Source of the DNA: Treponema sp.
GTDB lineage: Bacteria; Spirochaetota; Spirochaetia; Treponematales; Treponemataceae
DNA: 64,000 bases
Direction of reading: 5' to 3'
NCBI GenBank assembly: GCA_017553635.1
Contig: JAFZKN010000010.1
Coordinates: 1 to 64,000, forward strand
The notes under the pieces are model-generated. The model ran no database searches, was not told the DNA's origin, and worked only from the letters and a program-made list of their open reading frames with translations. A program made the position numbers and the translations under genes. Below are positions 25,668 to 34,582 of this stretch, piece after piece. Every line of letters starts with the position of its first letter. Position 1 is the stretch's first letter.

Positions 25668-26660
25668 ATGGGAATTACGACAAGCCAGCAGTTACAAAAC
25701 TACTATGACATATATAGAGACAAAGAAGTAACATACACCAAGGATGTTTTGAGAACACTTGCTGTTGATCCGCGTCAGATTTATGTAAAATGTAATGGGG
25801 CTCAGTGGCCCTGCATCATAAATTCTACCTCATTTCTTCTTGCAAAAATAATTGTAGGTACAAAAGGCGGCGCATATGCTGCCATGACAAAAAAAGAGCC
25901 TCCACCGGTTTCTCTTCGCTTTTATTTTTTGCAGCAGCATGACCAGCCTATCAGTTTTTTCGTCGCTGGACGCGTAACAGAAGTAAGTCCATACATGAAT
26001 TCTGCGGAACTTGCCGTAATAACTATAACCTTTTCACAGCGTCCACCTGATGACCTTATCGACAAGGTCGGAACGATGCTTGAAGCAAATACAAATGCAA
26101 TCAAAAGAAAGGAAGAACGTATCGTAATCACAGATGATACTAAACGCCGGTTAAATATTTCAAAAGATGAAACTATTATCTTTATCCAGAATGTTCCCCG
26201 CCGTTGTATTCTGCGTGATATTTCTTTCTCAGGTGCAAAAGTAATTCTTCTCGGAATAGAAAAGTTTATCAACGATAAAGAAGTTATACTGCGAATTCAT
26301 TTTGATGAACCGGACGAAATAGTAGCACTCTGCGGTCATGTTGTAAAAACAGATCCTGTAGAAGGAAGACCAGAAATTATCTACGCATGTCTTCAGTTTG
26401 ACGAAACAAAGGTTCCGACTTCATACAAAATCAGAATAAACAATTATCTTACTACGGTCCGTAAAAACATTCTTACTGCAGTTTCTCAGGAACAGGAACA
26501 CAATAACCGCGAAAAAATTGCAGAAGTTGTTCAGAATGCGCAGCCTGCTGCACAGGGAGAGCAAAATACAGAAACTCCTGCAGCAGAACCGGTACCGGAT
26601 GCTCAGAGCACTCAGGAAACACCACCTGCAGTAGAAGCAGCTCCTGCAGATCAAGCATAA
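25668..26660 (+). CDS. PilZ-domain cyclic di-GMP receptor
   Basis: The protein probably binds c-di-GMP and alters motility or surface behaviour. The C-terminal PilZ domain begins near 180 with P-R-R-C-I-L-R-D-I-S-F-S-G-A-K, which contains the arginines and the D-X-S-X-X-G turn that hold the ligand. An N-terminal domain of about 150 residues resembles the YcgR-type N-domain in position. The last 55 residues are Ala, Pro, Gln and Glu-rich and look disordered. No membrane segment is seen. With two diguanylate cyclases 8 kb away, the window has both supply and receptor. Confidence 0.83.
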   Translation: MGITTSQQLQNYYDIYRDKEVTYTKDVLRTLAVDPRQIYVKCNGAQWPCIINSTSFLLAKIIVGTKGGAYAAMTKKEPPPVSLRFYFLQQHDQPISFFVAGRVTEVSPYMNSAELAVITITFSQRPPDDLIDKVGTMLEANTNAIKRKEERIVITDDTKRRLNISKDETIIFIQNVPRRCILRDISFSGAKVILLGIEKFINDKEVILRIHFDEPDEIVALCGHVVKTDPVEGRPEIIYACLQFDETKVPTSYKIRINNYLTTVRKNILTAVSQEQEHNNREKIAEVVQNAQPAAQGEQNTETPAAEPVPDAQSTQETPPAVEAAPADQA

Positions 26661-26699
26661 AAGATAATGCACAATTTTTCTTAAATAAGGAATTTCTAA

Positions 26700-27845
26700 A
26701 TGAAACCAAACAGTCCTCTTGAATCGATTTACTTTATACAGTTGCCGGAAAATTTTAAGCTTTCTGATAAAGCATTTCCAATTGATAAAACAATTCCACT
26801 TCCCGTTCAGAAAAAAGACTCAGATGCACCGGGACAGTTTGATCCGCAATCACTTACAGTAGAACAGGTGCTCGCAGGAATTCTAACAGTACTTGCCTAT
26901 GATAAAAACAATCCACACACACAGTATTACCGTTCAATTCTTTCAAAGGCCAAACCAGATATAAAAAAGGAATTATCAGAAGCTGCAATCTTAAAAGCAA
27001 AAAACGAAGACTTTGAACTTGCAGAAGAAATATTTTTAGGGCTTCAGGGGTTTGACCCGGAAGATAAAGCAATTACACTTAACATGGCTCTCTTTTTTGA
27101 TCAGAGGGCAGACAGTTACAGACGTTCAGGTTTAATCGAAGACGCAGATGCATATGATGATGAAGCATTAAACTATTACAAAGATGCAATGGCTGCAGAA
27201 CCTGCAATTCCTGATGCATTCTTTAATGCAGGATTTTTCTATCTAAAAAACAACGATTTCTTTAACGCAAAAGATGCATTCGAAACTTATGTAACATTAA
27301 CATGCGATGTAAAAGATGAAGATCTTGGAGAAAACGGTGTTTACAAAAAAGAACGTGCTCAGGAAATCCTAAATAAAATAAACAATCAGAATATGGACGA
27401 CGCAAGATTTAAATCTGCTTATGATTTAATTCTTCATGGCGAAGAAGAAAAAGGTCTTGAACAGATCCGTTTATTCATTCAGAACAATCCTAATGTCTGG
27501 AATGCATGGTTTATGCTCGGATGGGGATTAAGAAAACTTTCAAGATGGGACGATGCAATTAACGCATTTGCAAAAGCACTTGAGCTTGGTGCATCAGAAA
27601 ACCCTGACGCTTACAACGAAATGTCTATCTGTTATCTCGAACTTGGACAGCTTAAAGAAGCAAAATCGTCTTTAACAAAAGCACTTTCACTCGATCCGGA
27701 AAATACAAAAATCATTTCGAACCTCGGATACCTTTCATTAAAAGAAGGAAACACAAACGAAGCTCAGAAATATTTTTCTACTGTACTCGAAATCGATCCG
27801 AATGACAAAATTGCTCAGATAGAATTAAGTAAACTTGAAATCTGA
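26700..27845 (+). CDS. tetratricopeptide repeat protein
   Basis: A cytoplasmic-looking 381-residue protein without signal peptide. Clear TPR motifs run along the C-terminal half: W-F-M-L-G-W-G-L-R-K-L-S-R-W-D-D-A, then A-Y-N-E-M-S-I-C-Y-L-E-L-G-Q-L-K-E-A, then N-L-G-Y-L-S-L-K-E-G-N-T-N-E-A. A more degenerate set occupies about 95-200. Such proteins are scaffolds for complexes. An AAGGA site precedes ATG. It lies 40 bp after the PilZ gene, possibly in one transcript. Confidence 0.85.
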   Translation: MKPNSPLESIYFIQLPENFKLSDKAFPIDKTIPLPVQKKDSDAPGQFDPQSLTVEQVLAGILTVLAYDKNNPHTQYYRSILSKAKPDIKKELSEAAILKAKNEDFELAEEIFLGLQGFDPEDKAITLNMALFFDQRADSYRRSGLIEDADAYDDEALNYYKDAMAAEPAIPDAFFNAGFFYLKNNDFFNAKDAFETYVTLTCDVKDEDLGENGVYKKERAQEILNKINNQNMDDARFKSAYDLILHGEEEKGLEQIRLFIQNNPNVWNAWFMLGWGLRKLSRWDDAINAFAKALELGASENPDAYNEMSICYLELGQLKEAKSSLTKALSLDPENTKIISNLGYLSLKEGNTNEAQKYFSTVLEIDPNDKIAQIELSKLEI

Positions 27846-27866
27846 TTTTTGATTTGAGTTTTTTTT
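27834..27866 (+). terminator. weak intrinsic terminator after the TPR gene
   Basis: CTTGAAATC (27834-27842) can pair with GATTTGAG (27851-27858), with a one-base bulge, followed by eight T. The stem overlaps the stop codon. The A/T content makes it weak. Confidence 0.5.
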
Positions 27867-27881
27867 ATAATAAATTCTATT

Positions 27882-28319
27882 CTAATTTACAGAAACTTTA
27901 TCACCGGCTTTGATGTGCTGCTTTAAAAACCATCCCTTAGGAACTTCAAGTGCATATCGTACAGAAGTTGTACTCGAAACGGCATCTGTACTGTAAGGAA
28001 CCATATCAAGAATATCTCTGATTATTCCGTTACGGTCAATGTATGCAATCGATAAAGCTGTAGGTGTATTTTTCATCCAGAAATGTCTTACATCATCTTC
28101 TTCAAAAATAAAAAGCATTCCTGTACCATCCGGGATTTTTTTTCTGAACATAAATCCCTGTTCCCTTTCTTCCACTGTCTTAGCAAGCTCAACATTAAGG
28201 CTTACTACAGTTCCATCTGCTTTTGTTATCGTTATGTCTTTCGTTTCAAATTTCTTTGTTCCACATGAGAGAATAAAAAAAGATGCAAAAATGATGGTAA
28301 TAAATCTAATCTGTTTCAT
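27882..28319 (-). CDS. DUF192-family lipoprotein
   Basis: The signal is lipoprotein-like (F-F-I-L-S-C). The body has the DUF192 signature: E-R-E-Q-G-F-M-F-R-K, G-M-L-F-I-F-E, W-M-K-N-T, then A-L-E-V-P-K-G-W-F near the end. DUF192 proteins are small beta-barrel domains of unknown activity that are usually exported. It is 6 bp downstream of the lipase gene, in the same operon, and has no ribosome site of its own. Confidence 0.88.
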   Translation of the reverse strand: MKQIRFITIIFASFFILSCGTKKFETKDITITKADGTVVSLNVELAKTVEEREQGFMFRKKIPDGTGMLFIFEEDDVRHFWMKNTPTALSIAYIDRNGIIRDILDMVPYSTDAVSSTTSVRYALEVPKGWFLKQHIKAGDKVSVN

Positions 28320-28325
28320 ACTTTA

Positions 28326-29585
28326 TTATAACTCTTTTTCCTTAAGTTCGTGAACAAGGCTAAGATAAAAATCTCTTATAGTTTTAGAACCTGCAGGAAG
28401 ACCTTCATGTTCTTTTAAAGCCGGATTAGTGCGGTAGCCGTCAACCTCCTGTACATGAGAAAGACCGAAAAATCCTTTCCCTTCAAGAAGTCCCCTGAAA
28501 TTTCCCCACTTTGCAGATTCAACCCCAACCATTCCGTCGTTATCACCGTCAAAAAAGCGGAGTACAAAATACGTAAAACTCATGATAATATCACTTAACA
28601 TTCCGCGCATTTTTCCTGCAAAGGTCTGGACAGGAACAGACGGGTCATCCTTTATTTCCTGATTAAATTTCTCCATAAAAGAAGCACGGAGAGAATATGT
28701 AGCAGTAAAAAAATCAGGTTCTTTATCTCCAAGAATTTTAAACCAGAGGTTTACAAAAACTGCAGCAAATTTAAAGAATTTTTCACCCAAAAAATTATAA
28801 AGAGCATCAAGAGTTTTAGAACCACGATTAGGCGAACTTATCATTGTAACCGAAGCAATATTACTGTTTATCCCAAATTTCGAAATTGCATAGCGGATAT
28901 CTATTCCACCTTTTGAATGTGCAATTACATTAACCTTTTCTGCTTCCGCTTCTTCAAGAACCTTTTTAAGATTTTCTACAATTTGCGAAGCAGCATCTTC
29001 TGTATTTGCCCATGCATCATGATTACTGTAAAAAACCTTTGCCCCGCACTCTTCAAGCAGTCTCGGAATACTTCCCCAGTAATTTAATATCTTCCTGTCA
29101 CGAAACCCAACCCCATGAACAAAAAACACTGGATATTTTGTTGCACAGCTGTCACTGCTTCTTTCTTCCTTTGCAGAAACATCTTTTCCAAACCATCTTA
29201 AAACTTCTTCTTTTACAGAACACCAGTATATTCTTATAAAATGAACAGATAAAAGAAGATAAAGAATTCCAACACAGACAGAATTAATGATTATATTCCG
29301 CTTAAAGTCATCTGTGGCAAATCCACCAATCCCATATATTGCAAAGATTAAAATTCCTGCAGAAAAGAAATTTAAAATAGCGTATGAAATTTTATAACGC
29401 TTAAGAACTTTTATTCCAAAAACAAGTGTAAAAACATTAAAGCCCCAGAATGTCCACATAAACGCACTAAAAGGCAGAGATAACAATGCTAATTTAAAAA
29501 ATAAAATAAAAAGGAAAATACTTATTATTGAAAAAACAATAAATTCTACAACACAGGCAATAAGCGCCTTTATTCTTGTATTCAT
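28326..29585 (-). CDS. membrane-anchored alpha/beta-hydrolase (triacylglycerol lipase-like)
   Basis: Four hydrophobic helices occupy residues 1 to about 125. A lipase-like hydrolase domain follows: V-F-F-V-H-G-V-G-F (oxyanion loop), then V-I-A-H-S-K-G-G-I-D, in which serine is the nucleophile in the H-S-K-G elbow. A late aspartate (D-G-D-N-D-G-M-V) and H (G-L-S-H-V-Q-E-V-D) complete the likely triad. The H-G and H-S-K-G-G-I-D pattern is that of bacterial LipA-type esterases. It is the first of a two-gene operon with the DUF192 lipoprotein. The N-terminal helices suggest that the enzyme is held at the membrane. Confidence 0.83.
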   Translation of the reverse strand: MNTRIKALIACVVEFIVFSIISIFLFILFFKLALLSLPFSAFMWTFWGFNVFTLVFGIKVLKRYKISYAILNFFSAGILIFAIYGIGGFATDDFKRNIIINSVCVGILYLLLSVHFIRIYWCSVKEEVLRWFGKDVSAKEERSSDSCATKYPVFFVHGVGFRDRKILNYWGSIPRLLEECGAKVFYSNHDAWANTEDAASQIVENLKKVLEEAEAEKVNVIAHSKGGIDIRYAISKFGINSNIASVTMISSPNRGSKTLDALYNFLGEKFFKFAAVFVNLWFKILGDKEPDFFTATYSLRASFMEKFNQEIKDDPSVPVQTFAGKMRGMLSDIIMSFTYFVLRFFDGDNDGMVGVESAKWGNFRGLLEGKGFFGLSHVQEVDGYRTNPALKEHEGLPAGSKTIRDFYLSLVHELKEKEL

Positions 29586-29594
29586 AATAATTAA

Positions 29595-30191
29595 CTAAAG
29601 ACTTTCAAGAAACTCATCGCGAAGTTTTTCCTGAGTAGATTTTTCGATTCTTGATTCATCGATTAAAGAGTTAAATGTTTTAATGTCAATATATTTTAGT
29701 GCAAGCGGCCGTTCAAGACTAAACTGAACATCATCATTTTTCCATAAAGCTCTTTCTGGACTAAACTCTGCAGGCTCTCCATATTTCTTTACAAGCGAAC
29801 TGAATACACTGTAATAGTCAACTTTTTTCTTATTTAAATTTATTGTCACTACATATAACTTATCGTCATAAAACTGAAACCAGCACTGTTCAAGAAAAGA
29901 CCAGCGTGCAAAATCACGTGCATCTGTTTCAATTAAAACTCTGTTTTCACCAGGTAAAAGAGAAACATCTCTGTCACCGTTATATCCGAATTCTGAATTT
30001 TTCTTAAGCGCATCTTTTACACTGTCAACAGACATTCCAAGTTCAATTCCGCCGTATCCTTTAGGAAGACTTCCGGAATTTTTCTGCTGTTTTTTACCAC
30101 TCTGCGCAAATACAAACGCACACGAGATAACAACTATGAGTATCAATGAAAATATTTTAATCTGTTTTTTTGTTTTAACTAATCTGCTCAT
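29595..30191 (-). CDS. secreted protein of unknown function
   Basis: A signal peptide (hydrophobic to V-F-A-Q) precedes about 165 residues that I cannot assign. The pattern L-P-K-G-Y-G-G-I-E-L-G-M-S, followed by V-K-D-A-L-K, is typical of small exported proteins with a G-M-S-X-X-X-V/A motif, seen in many unrelated periplasmic lipoproteins. It sits 17 bp after the double cyclic-nucleotide-binding gene and is 9 bp ahead of the lipase gene, all on the minus strand, so the four genes may form one operon. Confidence 0.65.
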   Translation of the reverse strand: MSRLVKTKKQIKIFSLILIVVISCAFVFAQSGKKQQKNSGSLPKGYGGIELGMSVDSVKDALKKNSEFGYNGDRDVSLLPGENRVLIETDARDFARWSFLEQCWFQFYDDKLYVVTINLNKKKVDYYSVFSSLVKKYGEPAEFSPERALWKNDDVQFSLERPLALKYIDIKTFNSLIDESRIEKSTQEKLRDEFLESL

Positions 30192-30208
30192 CGCGATTAT
30201 TATCGGAA

Positions 30209-31396
30209 CTATTTTGCTTTCTGTTTACGATAAAACGCTGCCTGCTTTGCAAGTTCAACACAGTTAGGAACGAAAATTTTTCCGTTCTGTATCTTGATGT
30301 GATCATCCTGCTGAAACTGATATGCAGCAGCTGCCTGCTGTGCCTGTGGAATACCACACATATCAACAACGTTCTGTATGGTAAAATCTGTCTGCCAGCT
30401 TACACCAGGTGCAAGATTTACTTTTGCCTTTTCCATCTGGAGTGCAAGCATATCGATTAACTTCATGATTGGTTCTTTAAGCTGGGTATTTGCAAGCTGA
30501 CGGTACATCGACCACAGTCTTTCTGCAAGAGTTGTTGTAAGACGGGCGATAAGCTGTGGCTGTGTTGCTACCATCTGGTCAAAGTTCTTTCTGTTTACTG
30601 TCATAAGACGGCAGTTTTCATGAGCAATTGCACTTGCAGAACGAGGTTTATTCTCAAGAAGTGACATTTCACCAAACATATCACCTTTATTCAATACAGC
30701 AAGAATTACTTCCTGACCGTCAACAACCTTTGTAATACGTACGGCTCCATCCTGAATTATAAACATGTCAGCCCCTGCCTGGCATTCAGAGAAAATCATC
30801 GTGCCTTTCGGGTAAATGCGCAAAAGATCTGGTGTCGGTTCAAAATACACTGCTTTTGTCTTTGGTTTAAGTTCAATAAATTTCTGTTTGGCAATTGCAG
30901 CATTTGGTCCAAACGGACATGCTTTTAAATACTGGTAGTAACCGTAAATCGCAATATTAAATTCTTTTCTGCTTTCATAAACTTTTGCAGAGTTAAAAAT
31001 CTGTTCAGGAGTTTCAGAAACAACGTTGTTCAATGCAAGTTTTGTAAGATTTTCATTTAAAAGACGCATCTTGTTTGCAAACGTGCGTATAATCTTCATG
31101 GCGACAGGTGTGTTTCTTTCTATTAATTCCGGATACTGATCACGCCTTACCGAAATACAAACTACATCTGTCATCGCAACAGCTGATTCAATCTGAAGGT
31201 GATTAGACATACAAGGTATTACACCGACGAAGTCTCCAGGACCTAAAATGCTGTTAGTATTATCTGTCGGAACATTTGACTCGTGTGCAAGCCGTACATG
31301 GCCAACCTGAATAATATAAAAGCGGTCCCCTGTATTCTGTCCTTCTACAACGAGATAAGATCCTTTCTTAAAATTAACAAACGCAAGCTGAAGCAT
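30209..31396 (-). CDS. protein with two cyclic-nucleotide-binding domains
   Basis: Two CNB domains are visible. The first covers about 1-110 (F-K-K-G-S-Y-L-V-V-E-G-Q, then I-L-G-P-G-D-F-V-G). The second covers about 195-310 (Y-P-K-G-T-M-I-F-S-E, then F-G-E-M-S-L-L-E-N-K-P-R-S-A-S-A), and its phosphate-binding cassette is the better match. A TPR-like segment lies between them. The C-terminal 80 residues may be a winged helix (I-Q-N-V-V-D-M-C-G-I-P-Q), which would make it a Crp/Fnr-like regulator. With an adenylate cyclase in the same window, cAMP is the likely ligand, which is inference. Confidence 0.82.
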   Translation of the reverse strand: MLQLAFVNFKKGSYLVVEGQNTGDRFYIIQVGHVRLAHESNVPTDNTNSILGPGDFVGVIPCMSNHLQIESAVAMTDVVCISVRRDQYPELIERNTPVAMKIIRTFANKMRLLNENLTKLALNNVVSETPEQIFNSAKVYESRKEFNIAIYGYYQYLKACPFGPNAAIAKQKFIELKPKTKAVYFEPTPDLLRIYPKGTMIFSECQAGADMFIIQDGAVRITKVVDGQEVILAVLNKGDMFGEMSLLENKPRSASAIAHENCRLMTVNRKNFDQMVATQPQLIARLTTTLAERLWSMYRQLANTQLKEPIMKLIDMLALQMEKAKVNLAPGVSWQTDFTIQNVVDMCGIPQAQQAAAAYQFQQDDHIKIQNGKIFVPNCVELAKQAAFYRKQKAK

Positions 31397-31477
31397 TCAT
31401 TTCTCCCTTCAGTATATTGTAATACTACTTTATGCTTTTTTCAATTATCGGAATTTAAAAAAGATTAATTTAGTTTT

Positions 31478-32428
31478 CTAGACAAAAATAATCTCTTCTT
31501 CAAGATCAAAGCCCTTTTTGTCTTTAACCTGCTTTTTTACATAGTCCACAAGAGTTTTTACGTCTTTTTGAGTAGCATTTCCTGTATTTATAATGATATT
31601 TCCGTGCCACGGGGCAATCTGGGCCCCTCCTATAGAATAGCCTTTGAGTCCCTCAGAATCGATTATCTGCCCGGTCGGTGCTCCAAAATCCCTGTTATTT
31701 TTAAACACACTTCCCGCACAGGGAAACTTAAAATGGCCTTTTTCCACCCTCTGTTTCATAAAACCTGCAGCCTTTGCCAAAATTTCATCCTGGGATGCCG
31801 TACCTTTTTTTACCTTAAACTGAACTGATAAAATAATGTCTTCTTTTCCAGTAAATGGTGATATTTTATAGTTCCACTTACTTTTGTCGTTCTTAAGGGT
31901 TTTTATGCATGCTGAATCGTTTCCGGCCGCAATATATTCAATATCACCGGCTACATCGCTTACTTCAAGGTCAAAACACCTGGCATTCATGTAGCAGGCT
32001 CCCCCGCATGTCCCCGGAAGACCCGAAAACTGCTCAAGTCCAGAATAAGAATGCTTTGTGCAGTAATTTACAAGCGTATTCATAAGAACACCGCACTGAC
32101 ACTTGAGAATCACTTCTTCAGGCTCACCGCCATCTTTTAGTGATATTTCTTCGATTTTATTAAGCTTTACAGTCGAAAGTACTGCTCCGTCAAAACCGTC
32201 ATCCGAAAACACAACATTTGTCCCGCCACCAAGAATAAAATACGGAATTTTTTCTGATTTGAGCATGTTTATTGCGCTTAAAAATGCACTTTCTGTAAGA
32301 GGTTCAACTAAAAGAGGAGTAATTCCGCCGATTTTAAAGGAAAATCTGGAGGTCATCTTCTCATTCTCGTAAACTTCAAAGTCCCCTTCTGTCTTGAATT
32401 TTTGTGCTATTTCCCGTAAATTATTCAT
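31478..32428 (-). CDS. murB: UDP-N-acetylenolpyruvoylglucosamine reductase
   Basis: MurB reduces enolpyruvyl-UDP-GlcNAc to UDP-MurNAc in peptidoglycan synthesis, using FAD and NADPH. The FAD-binding stretch I-L-G-G-G-T-N-V-V-F-S-D is present, as are G-L-E-Q-F-S-G-L-P-G-T and the catalytic segment P-C-A-G-S-V-F-K-N; the late region G-Y-S-I-G-G-A-Q-I-A-P-W-H-G-N also fits. I chose the start at 32428 (M-N-N-L-R-E); the longer frame would run into the divergent cysS promoter. Length 317 is typical. Confidence 0.94.
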   Translation of the reverse strand: MNNLREIAQKFKTEGDFEVYENEKMTSRFSFKIGGITPLLVEPLTESAFLSAINMLKSEKIPYFILGGGTNVVFSDDGFDGAVLSTVKLNKIEEISLKDGGEPEEVILKCQCGVLMNTLVNYCTKHSYSGLEQFSGLPGTCGGACYMNARCFDLEVSDVAGDIEYIAAGNDSACIKTLKNDKSKWNYKISPFTGKEDIILSVQFKVKKGTASQDEILAKAAGFMKQRVEKGHFKFPCAGSVFKNNRDFGAPTGQIIDSEGLKGYSIGGAQIAPWHGNIIINTGNATQKDVKTLVDYVKKQVKDKKGFDLEEEIIFV

Positions 32429-32436
32429 ATATTCTA

Positions 32437-32464
32437 TTGTAATATATTTTGTGCGAAATATAAA
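32437..32464 (+). promoter_or_regulatory. cysS promoter
   Basis: TTGTAA (32437-32442), 16 bases and TATAAA (32459-32464) lie in the 55-bp gap between divergent murB and cysS. The ATG at 32484 follows, with a GGGGAT ribosome-site-like stretch at 32473-32478. Confidence 0.5.
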
Positions 32465-32483
32465 GTACGCACCGGGGATAAAA

Positions 32484-33959
32484 ATGGCTCTTAAACTTTT
32501 TAACACAATGGGAAAAACCCTTCAGGAATTTAAACCTATCACAGAAGGATTCTGTGGATTTTACGGCTGTGGTCCGACTGTTTACAACTACGCGCACATC
32601 GGAAACCTCCGCGCATATGTTTTCCTCGACATTCTTGATAAAACGCTCACTTTTTTAGGTTATAAAATCAAACACGTAATGAACATTACCGATGTAGGAC
32701 ACCTCACAGGCGACGGCGATGACGGTGAAGATAAAATGAAAAAGTCTGCAGAAGAACGCCATCAGAGTGTTCTCGAAGTTGCAAAATTTTACACAGATGC
32801 ATTCATGAAAGATATCGATGCATTAAACATCCGTCATCCTGATGTAATCTGTAAAGCTACAGAACACATAGGCGAAATGATAGAGCTTATTAAAAAAATA
32901 GAAGCAAACGGACACACTTACATGGCCGGCGGAAACCTTTACTACGATATTTCTACATATCCGGATTATGCTAAACTTGCAAACCTTAATATGGACGAAC
33001 TTAAAGCCGGAGCTGGAAGAAGAAAGGTTGTTGTAGTTGATGAAAACAAAAAGAACCCGGGAGACTTTGTCCTCTGGTTTACAAATTCAAAATTTGAAGA
33101 CCAGGCAATGACATGGGACAGCCCGTGGGGGCGCGGTTACCCTGGATGGCACATTGAATGTTCTGCAATGAGCATGAAATATCTCGGACAGCATTTTGAC
33201 ATCCATACAGGCGGTATTGACCATGTTCCGGTTCATCATACAAACGAAATAGCACAGTCAGAAGGAAGCTTTGACGATGCAGAACGCTCTAAAGGTCCAT
33301 GGGTAAATTACTGGCTTCACAATGAGTTTTTAGTTATCGAAGGCGGAAACAAAATGTCAAAGTCTTCAGGAAACTTTTTAAGACTCCAGTCACTCCTCGA
33401 CAAAGGATATGATGCACTCGACTACAGACTCTTCTTACTGGGAAGTCATTACAGAAAACAGGTTTACTTTAGCTGGGATGCTATGGAAAGTGCAAAAAAT
33501 TCAAGAAAAGCTCTCGTAAATAAAACAAAGGCAATTCTTGATGCAGCCGGTGGAAAGGCCGCTGACGAAAGTGCATTGAGTTCTAAAGCAAAAGAATATC
33601 TTGAACTGTTTCGTGCCGACCTTGAAAACGATCTTTCAACTCCACAGGCATTAAGCCGTCTTCAGATGGCAGTAAAAGACCAGTCTATTACACCGGAAGA
33701 AACACTTACCCTCATAAATAAGATGGACAGTGTTTTAAGCCTTAAACTTGTCGAATGTGCTCAAAAAGCTGAAATATCTGCTGCAGACGAACATGCAGAT
33801 GATCCTGAAGCAAAGGAAATTGATTCTCTTGTTCAGCAGAGGACAGAAGCTAAAAAAGCTAAAAATTTTGAACTTGCAGATAAAATCCGTAACGATTTGG
33901 CTGCCAGAGGGGTTATAATAGTAGACACCCCTTCCGGCCCTACATGGAAGCGTCAGTAA
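32484..33959 (+). CDS. cysS: cysteinyl-tRNA synthetase
   Basis: The enzyme charges tRNA(Cys). The class I HIGH motif is Y-A-H-I-G-N-L and the KMSKS motif is N-K-M-S-K-S-S-G-N. The zinc-site residues are present in the expected order: C-G-P-T-V early, then H-I-E-C-S-A, then H-H-T-N-E. Residues 430-490 form the DALR-like anticodon part (L-A-D-K-I-R-N-D-L-A-A-R-G-V). I use ATG 32484, because the longer frame covers the promoter region. Length 491 is standard. A terminator follows. Confidence 0.97.
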   Translation: MALKLFNTMGKTLQEFKPITEGFCGFYGCGPTVYNYAHIGNLRAYVFLDILDKTLTFLGYKIKHVMNITDVGHLTGDGDDGEDKMKKSAEERHQSVLEVAKFYTDAFMKDIDALNIRHPDVICKATEHIGEMIELIKKIEANGHTYMAGGNLYYDISTYPDYAKLANLNMDELKAGAGRRKVVVVDENKKNPGDFVLWFTNSKFEDQAMTWDSPWGRGYPGWHIECSAMSMKYLGQHFDIHTGGIDHVPVHHTNEIAQSEGSFDDAERSKGPWVNYWLHNEFLVIEGGNKMSKSSGNFLRLQSLLDKGYDALDYRLFLLGSHYRKQVYFSWDAMESAKNSRKALVNKTKAILDAAGGKAADESALSSKAKEYLELFRADLENDLSTPQALSRLQMAVKDQSITPEETLTLINKMDSVLSLKLVECAQKAEISAADEHADDPEAKEIDSLVQQRTEAKKAKNFELADKIRNDLAARGVIIVDTPSGPTWKRQ

Positions 33960-33974
33960 GTAAAAAATTCAGAA

Positions 33975-33997
33975 TTATAAGAAAATTCTTATTTTTT
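33975..33997 (+). terminator. intrinsic terminator of cysS
   Basis: ATAAGA (33977-33982) and TCTTAT (33987-33992) form a short stem with a 4-base loop, followed by six T. It is AT-rich but well placed, 16 bases after the stop codon. Confidence 0.6.
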
Positions 33998-34018
33998 CGG
34001 TAACCTTAGGGAGTTAAT

Positions 34019-34582
34019 GTGGTTAAAGATATAGCAGGAAACGTAGTACAGAGTGATGAACTTAAAGCTGCCGATCCTATTGATTTTAGAAGAATATATG
34101 ATGCAACAATGCCGCTCTTGTATAAGGTAGCCTATCGTGTAGTAAACGAACAGGAAGTCGCCGAAGATCTGGTTCATGACTCATATATTAAAGCAAGTGA
34201 AAAGGAAATGGTTTTTCCTACGATGAATGATGCCACATACTGGCTTATCCGCGTAGTTAAAAACGCTTCGCTCAACTATGTCAAACGACGTGGCCGAGAA
34301 CAGAAAGCCTACCAGAAAGCACTGTACGAAGAACATCGTGTAATGACTTCGGGCGAACAGGACTTGCTCCGCGAAGAAACAATAGAAAAGGCAAAAGATG
34401 CTCTTGCAAAGCTTCCTGATAATTTAAGGGAAGTTCTTATTCTGCGTGAATATGCGGATATGAATTATAAAGAAATCGGAAATACTCTTGGTATTACAGA
34501 GGGTAATGTTAAAGTTCGTGTGTTCAGAGCGCGCGAACAGCTTGCCAGATTAATAGGAGAAGAAGATGTTTACTTGTCCTGA
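34019..34582 (+). CDS. ECF-family RNA polymerase sigma factor
   Basis: A sigma-70 family factor with regions 2 and 4. Region 2 shows V-A-E-D-L-V-H-D-S-Y-I-K-A and W-L-I-R-V-V-K-N. Region 4 shows L-P-D-N-L-R-E-V-L-I-L-R-E-Y-A-D-M-N-Y-K-E-I-G. The length of 187 is standard for ECF sigma factors. The start is GTG with an AGGGAG site. Its 3' end overlaps a zinc-finger anti-sigma gene by 17 bp, the usual control pair. The signal and regulon are unknown; the IPT/transglutaminase-like gene downstream is a plausible target. Confidence 0.93.
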   Translation: MVKDIAGNVVQSDELKAADPIDFRRIYDATMPLLYKVAYRVVNEQEVAEDLVHDSYIKASEKEMVFPTMNDATYWLIRVVKNASLNYVKRRGREQKAYQKALYEEHRVMTSGEQDLLREETIEKAKDALAKLPDNLREVLILREYADMNYKEIGNTLGITEGNVKVRVFRAREQLARLIGEEDVYLS

